Below, piece after piece: positions 59,055 to 64,000 of a stretch of DNA of 64,000 nucleotides. The position numbers and the translations under genes were made by a program. Source of the stretch: Bradyrhizobium sp. SZCCT0153 (lineage in GTDB: Bacteria; Pseudomonadota; Alphaproteobacteria; Rhizobiales; Xanthobacteraceae); assembly GCF_018129995.1 (NCBI RefSeq), contig NZ_JAFCKS010000016.1, positions 1-64,000 of the forward strand, given 5' to 3'. The notes beneath the pieces are model-generated. The model did not search any database and was not told the origin of the DNA. It saw only the letters and a program-made list of their open reading frames with translations. Within the stretch, counting starts at the first letter, position 1, and each line of letters starts with the position of its first letter.

Positions 59055-60173
59055 ATGGGTCCGTTTCCGCACGATGCACCGCCGGCTACGATCAGTGCCG
59101 ACAATCCGATGGGCACCGACGGGTTCGAGTTCGTCGAATATGCGCATCCCAATCCGGAAGAGCTGCACGCCTTGTTCAAGCTGATGGGCTATGCGCCCGT
59201 CGCGCGCCACAAGACCAAGAAGGTCACGGTCTATCGTCAGGGCGACATCAACTATCTCGTCAACGAGCAGCCCGGCACCCACGGCTGCGACTTCGTCGCC
59301 GCGCACGGTCCCTGCGCGCCCTCGATGGCGTTCCGCGTGGTCGATGCGAAGGCCGCTTATGACCGCGCGATTGCGCTTGGCGCCGAGCCTGCCGATGCGA
59401 CGCCAGCGCAGAAGACGCTCGACGTGCCCGCGATCAAGGGTATCGGCGGCAGCCTGCTCTATTTCGTCGATCGCTATGGCGCCAAGGGTTCGGCCTACGA
59501 TGCCGAATTCGAATGGTTGGGGGCGCGCGATCCGCGGCCCAATGGCGCCGGCCTGTTCTACCTCGATCATCTCACCCACAACGTCCATCGCGGCCGCATG
59601 GATGTCTGGACCGGCTTCTACGAGGAGCTCTTCAACTTCCGCCAGATCCGCTTCTTCGACATCGAGGGTCGCGCGTCGGGCCTGTTCTCGCGGGCGCTGA
59701 CGAGCCCGGACGGCAAGATCCGGATTCCGATCAACGAGGACGCCGGCGATTCCGGCCAGATCGAGGAATATCTGAATATCTATCGCGGCGAGGGCATCCA
59801 GCACATCGCCTGCGGCTGCCGCGACATCTACCGCACCATCGAGGGCTTGCGCGAAGCCGGCCTTCCGTTCATGCCGGCTCCGCCCGAAACCTATTTCGAG
59901 CGGATCGACGCGCGGCTGCCCAAGCACGGCGAGGATGTCGCCCGGCTCCAGACCAACGGTATCCTGATCGACGGCGAGGGCGTGGTCGAGGGCGGCCAGA
60001 CCAAGGTGCTGCTGCAGATATTCTCCGCCAATGCCATCGGCCCGATCTTCTTCGAGTTCATCCAGCGCAAGGGCGACGACGGTTTTGGCGAGGGCAATTT
60101 CAAGGCCCTGTTCGAATCCATCGAGGAAGATCAGATCCGGCGCGGGGTGTTGAAGGTGGGGAACGCGGCCTAG
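59055..60173 (+). CDS. hppD: 4-Hydroxyphenylpyruvate dioxygenase
   Basis: ATG at 59055, with GGGAGAG six bases upstream, gives 372 residues. The two vicinal-oxygen-chelate halves are visible and the iron ligands lie in LDHLTHNVHRGRMD, GIQHIACGCRDI and IGPIFFEFIQRKGDDGFGEG. The GFGEGNFKALFESIE tail is characteristic. It converts 4-hydroxyphenylpyruvate to homogentisate, the substrate of HmgA, so it feeds the operon at 52-58 kb. It has its own Lrp-type regulator rather than sharing the MarR operon. An in-frame start at 59013 lacks a ribosome site. Confidence 0.94.
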   Translation: MGPFPHDAPPATISADNPMGTDGFEFVEYAHPNPEELHALFKLMGYAPVARHKTKKVTVYRQGDINYLVNEQPGTHGCDFVAAHGPCAPSMAFRVVDAKAAYDRAIALGAEPADATPAQKTLDVPAIKGIGGSLLYFVDRYGAKGSAYDAEFEWLGARDPRPNGAGLFYLDHLTHNVHRGRMDVWTGFYEELFNFRQIRFFDIEGRASGLFSRALTSPDGKIRIPINEDAGDSGQIEEYLNIYRGEGIQHIACGCRDIYRTIEGLREAGLPFMPAPPETYFERIDARLPKHGEDVARLQTNGILIDGEGVVEGGQTKVLLQIFSANAIGPIFFEFIQRKGDDGFGEGNFKALFESIEEDQIRRGVLKVGNAA

Positions 60174-60216
60174 ACTAGGCTGTTACTTTCAAGCACATTG
60201 TCACGTCAAAACAGGC

Positions 60217-60242
60217 GTCGTCCCGGCCTTCGCCGGGATGAC
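60217..60242. terminator. Hairpin between convergent hppD and CoA-transferase genes
   Basis: TCCCGGC and GCCGGGA form a stem around CTTC, with GTC and GAC extending it. It lies 43 bases after the hppD stop and 34 bases from the convergent gene's stop. The sequence resembles a short GTCGTCCCGGC repeat common in Bradyrhizobium. There is no U-tract, but position favours a shared terminator. Confidence 0.55.
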
Positions 60243-60275
60243 AGCGGAGTTTGACGCTGAGGCGGAGTGCGAAGA

Positions 60276-61382
60276 TTATCGCTTCCAAGCGCTTGTCACC
60301 GTACCAATCTCCGCGCCTTCCGGCTCGCGCACCGCCGACGGAGTGCGCGAGAAACGCGGCGCCGGCGCCGGCTGCTTCACGCCGTGACGCTCGACGAAGA
60401 CGTTGCGGGCGACCATGTGAGGATGCTGCGTGGCTTCCGACATGGTCAGCACCGGCGCGAAGCAGATGTCGGTGCCTTCCATGATCCTGCACCAATCCTC
60501 GCGCGTCTTGCTCTTGAACACGGCCTGCAACTTCGCTTTCAGCGCGGGCCACGCCTTGCGGTCCATCTGCGCGTCGAAATCCGCATCCGTCAGACCCGCA
60601 TGCTCGCGCAGCAGCGCGTAGAATTGCGGCTCGATCGAGCCGATCGAGACGAAATGGCCGCAGGCGCATTCGTAGACGCCGTAGAAATGCGCGCCGCCGT
60701 CGAGGAAGTTCTGGTTGCGCCCTTCAGTCCAGCGGCCGATCGTGGTCATGTCGAAGAAGAACGACATCAGCGATGCCGCGCCGTCGCACATCGCGGCATC
60801 GACCACCTGGCCCTTGCCTGACTTCTGCGCTTCCAGCAGGGCTGCGAGCACGCCGACGACCAGATAAAGTGCGCCGCCGCCGAAATCGCCGACGAGATTG
60901 AGCGGCGGCACCGGCGTTTCCTTCGTGCCGATCGCGGCGAGTGCGCCGGTGATGGAGATGTAGTTGATGTCATGGCCGGCGGCGTTCGCAAGCGGGCCCT
61001 CCTGGCCCCAGCCGGTCATGCGGCCGTAAACCAGCTTCGGATTGCGCGCGAGCACCACATCGGGTCCAAGGCCGAGCCGCTCCATCACGCCCGGACGAAA
61101 GCCCTCGACCAGTGCATCGGCATTCGCAAGCAGATCGAGCACCTCGGCGATCGCCGCCTTGTCCTTGAGGTCGAGCTCGATCACCTTGCGGCCGCGGCCT
61201 GCGACCGACTTCATGCTCTTCTTCGCGCCGACCCGGTCGAGCGTGACGACATCGGCGCCCATATCGGCCAGCATCATGCAGGCGAACGGGCCGGGCCCGA
61301 TGCCGGCGAATTCGACGATGCGGAAGCCCGACAGCGGGCCCGAGGTGCGAACGGAGGATATGGGGGCTGATTTGTCGAGCAC
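60276..61382 (-). CDS. CaiB/BaiF family protein, alpha-methylacyl-CoA racemase-like
   Basis: GTG at 61382, with GAGG upstream, gives 368 residues. The protein has the family III CoA-transferase/racemase pattern: GPLSGFRIVEFAGIGPGPFA, GWGQEGPLANAAGHDINYIS, and DFGGGALYLVVGVLAALLEA. The histidine and aspartate in GHDINY and VGDFGGGALY, and LDGGAHFYGVYEC, fit alpha-methylacyl-CoA racemase better than formyl-CoA transferase. It would epimerise 2-methyl-branched acyl-CoAs before beta-oxidation. The longer frame to 61487 has no ribosome site. It has no evident link to the tyrosine genes. Confidence 0.83.
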   Translation of the reverse strand: MLDKSAPISSVRTSGPLSGFRIVEFAGIGPGPFACMMLADMGADVVTLDRVGAKKSMKSVAGRGRKVIELDLKDKAAIAEVLDLLANADALVEGFRPGVMERLGLGPDVVLARNPKLVYGRMTGWGQEGPLANAAGHDINYISITGALAAIGTKETPVPPLNLVGDFGGGALYLVVGVLAALLEAQKSGKGQVVDAAMCDGAASLMSFFFDMTTIGRWTEGRNQNFLDGGAHFYGVYECACGHFVSIGSIEPQFYALLREHAGLTDADFDAQMDRKAWPALKAKLQAVFKSKTREDWCRIMEGTDICFAPVLTMSEATQHPHMVARNVFVERHGVKQPAPAPRFSRTPSAVREPEGAEIGTVTSAWKR

Positions 61383-61576
61383 GTTTTTGTTTCCTCGGGT
61401 CCAGGCGGAGTGCCGATGTCCGGCAATCGCGTGGACCATTCCTCTGTGGGGCGAGTTAATTGACCGATTAACTTTTCCCGCCTTCACGCCAGCGAGGCAA
61501 GCGGTTTTCGTGACGCATGGCCAAAATAAAAGCGGCGCGCACTGAAGTGCGCGCCGCGGAAAATTTGTGTTGAGGC

Positions 61577-61662
61577 GCTAAAGCGCGATCATGATCGCGC
61601 TTTAGCGTTTAGTTTGGGCATGATTTCCGGAAAACCGCTGCACACTTTTCCGGATCGTGCCT
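61577..61662. repeat. Rhizobiales-type repeat with a perfect 32-base palindrome
   Basis: Bases 61577-61608 form a perfect 32-base palindrome beginning CGCTAAAGCGCGATCA. After TTTAGTTTGG a second hairpin follows, with arms GCATGATTTCCGGAAAA and TTTTCCGGATCGTGC. I recall this two-hairpin element as frequent in Rhizobiales genomes. It lies just after the CoxM-type stop (minus strand) and upstream of the racemase-like gene and probably ends the molybdenum-hydroxylase transcript. The rest of the 282-base gap has no gene. Confidence 0.8.
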
Positions 61663-61664
61663 CA

Positions 61665-62465
61665 TCAGCCGGCGGCAGTTACCGCGCGTTGTGCCATCAC
61701 CTTGATCAGGTTCGCGCGGTACTCCGCCGTACCATGGATGTCGGCCAGCAGATTGCTTGCTGAAATGCTGACGCTGTCGATCGCGGCCGGCGACCAGTTC
61801 GCCTTCAGTGCGGCTTCGATCGCGGGGACCCGCATCACGCCGCTCTGCGAGGCTCCGGTGGCGGCGACCCGAACCTCGCCCGACTTGGTCTGCGCCACGA
61901 ACACGCCGGTCAGCGCGAAGCGCGAGGCCGGATGCCGCATCTTTTCGTAGCCTGCCTTCGCCGGGACCGGAAACGACACGGCGGTGATGATCTCGCCGTC
62001 CTCGAGCGCGGTGGTGAACAGGCCCTGAAAGAAGTTCTCCGCCGCGATCGACCGCTTGTTGGTCTTCACGGTGGCGCCGAGCGCAAGCAGCGCCGCCGGA
62101 TAATCCGCGGCGGGATCGTTATTGGCGATCGAGCCGCCGATCGTGCCGCGATAGCGCACCGCGGGATCGCCGAGCACGGAGGTGAGATAAGCGATCGCGG
62201 GGATCGCCTTCTTCACGTCGGCACTCTGCATGATGTCGAAATAGGTCGTGCCGGCCTTGATGGTCAGCACGTCGCCGGAGAGCTCGACGCCCTGCAGCTC
62301 CTTGATCTTGCCGAGGTCGATCAGGTCGGACGGGCTGGCGAGCCGCTGCTTCATCACCGGCAGCAGCGTCTGGCCGCCGGCAAGGAATTTCGCCTCGCTG
62401 CTCTTGCCGAACAGGCTGATGGCTTCGTCGACAGTGGAGGCGCGATGATAAATGGTCTGGTACAT
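61665..62465 (-). CDS. FAD-binding medium subunit of a CoxM-type molybdenum hydroxylase
   Basis: ATG at 62465, with GGGAGAG upstream, gives 266 residues. FAD-binding motifs of the xanthine-dehydrogenase family are present: AKFLAGGQTLLPVMKQRLAS and RGTIGGSIANNDPAADYPAA. It would pass electrons from the molybdenum and Fe-S subunits. It follows the large subunit by 14 bases on the same strand. The order large-medium, with the small Fe-S subunit out of view, is compatible with a form II CoxL operon. Confidence 0.88.
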   Translation of the reverse strand: MYQTIYHRASTVDEAISLFGKSSEAKFLAGGQTLLPVMKQRLASPSDLIDLGKIKELQGVELSGDVLTIKAGTTYFDIMQSADVKKAIPAIAYLTSVLGDPAVRYRGTIGGSIANNDPAADYPAALLALGATVKTNKRSIAAENFFQGLFTTALEDGEIITAVSFPVPAKAGYEKMRHPASRFALTGVFVAQTKSGEVRVAATGASQSGVMRVPAIEAALKANWSPAAIDSVSISASNLLADIHGTAEYRANLIKVMAQRAVTAAG

Positions 62466-62479
62466 CTTGGCTCTCCCTC

Positions 62480-64000
<1,521 letters not shown>

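Overview
The window reads as a chromosomal segment of a high-GC alphaproteobacterium, most likely Bradyrhizobium or a close relative in the Hyphomicrobiales. That placement rests on the style of the proteins (many periplasmic sensors, a FixJ-like regulator, paired response regulators), on GTG/TTG starts, on long antisense open frames typical of GC-rich codon use, and on several short dispersed palindromic repeats of the kind I associate with Bradyrhizobium genomes. No rRNA, tRNA, CRISPR array, integrase or transposase was seen.

Layout. 1-7.6 kb is signalling: the end of cheW, then cheY, cheR, a PilZ-like gene and a receiver; a FixJ-like regulator; and a 1198-residue hybrid histidine kinase overlapping a single-domain receiver. 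7.9-10.3 kb is a sugar-acid dehydratase/RraA-like pair behind a palindromic operator candidate. 10.3-24.2 kb is mixed: oligopeptidase B, an MBOAT O-acyltransferase with an unknown partner, a PLP aminotransferase, a nuclease-like protein lacking its usual glutamate, a 576-residue protein with terpene-cyclase-like motifs, a caspase homologue lacking both catalytic residues, an orphan membrane-fusion protein, a beta-propeller protein, and four proteins under 60 residues. 24.4-35 kb holds an MBL hydrolase, an NDH-2-like flavoprotein, a truncated AraC-type gene, a GGDEF-EAL protein and several exported proteins of unknown role.

35-48.7 kb contains a class III adenylate cyclase, an AsmA protein, a Crp-type regulator, a tripartite RND efflux pair, an OmpA-like protein, a second inactive caspase homologue fused to TPRs, and an AHL-lactonase-like enzyme. 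The cyclase, the regulator and three TGTGA-N6-TCACA-like sites (two scoring 9/10, one 10/10) look like a local cAMP-CRP circuit. Both pseudo-caspase genes lie beside such a site.

48.8-51.7 kb is an unusual block: two genes of visibly lower GC, an anchored beta-lactamase-fold hydrolase and an exported methyltransferase, sit between an intact MarR gene and a decayed direct-repeat copy of that gene's 3' end. 52-60.2 kb is a homogentisate catabolism locus: MarR, a two-component 3-hydroxyphenylacetate hydroxylase-like pair, an atypical MBL protein, hmgA, fahA, then an Lrp-type regulator divergent from hppD across a palindrome. The window closes with a CaiB/AMACR-type enzyme and a form II CoxM/CoxL-type molybdenum hydroxylase running off the right edge.

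Strongest leads: the cAMP-CRP circuit tied to two inactive caspase homologues, the direct-repeat-bounded low-GC block, and the terpene-cyclase-like orphan at 17.7-19.4 kb. All functions are inferred from motifs read by eye; no database search was run.
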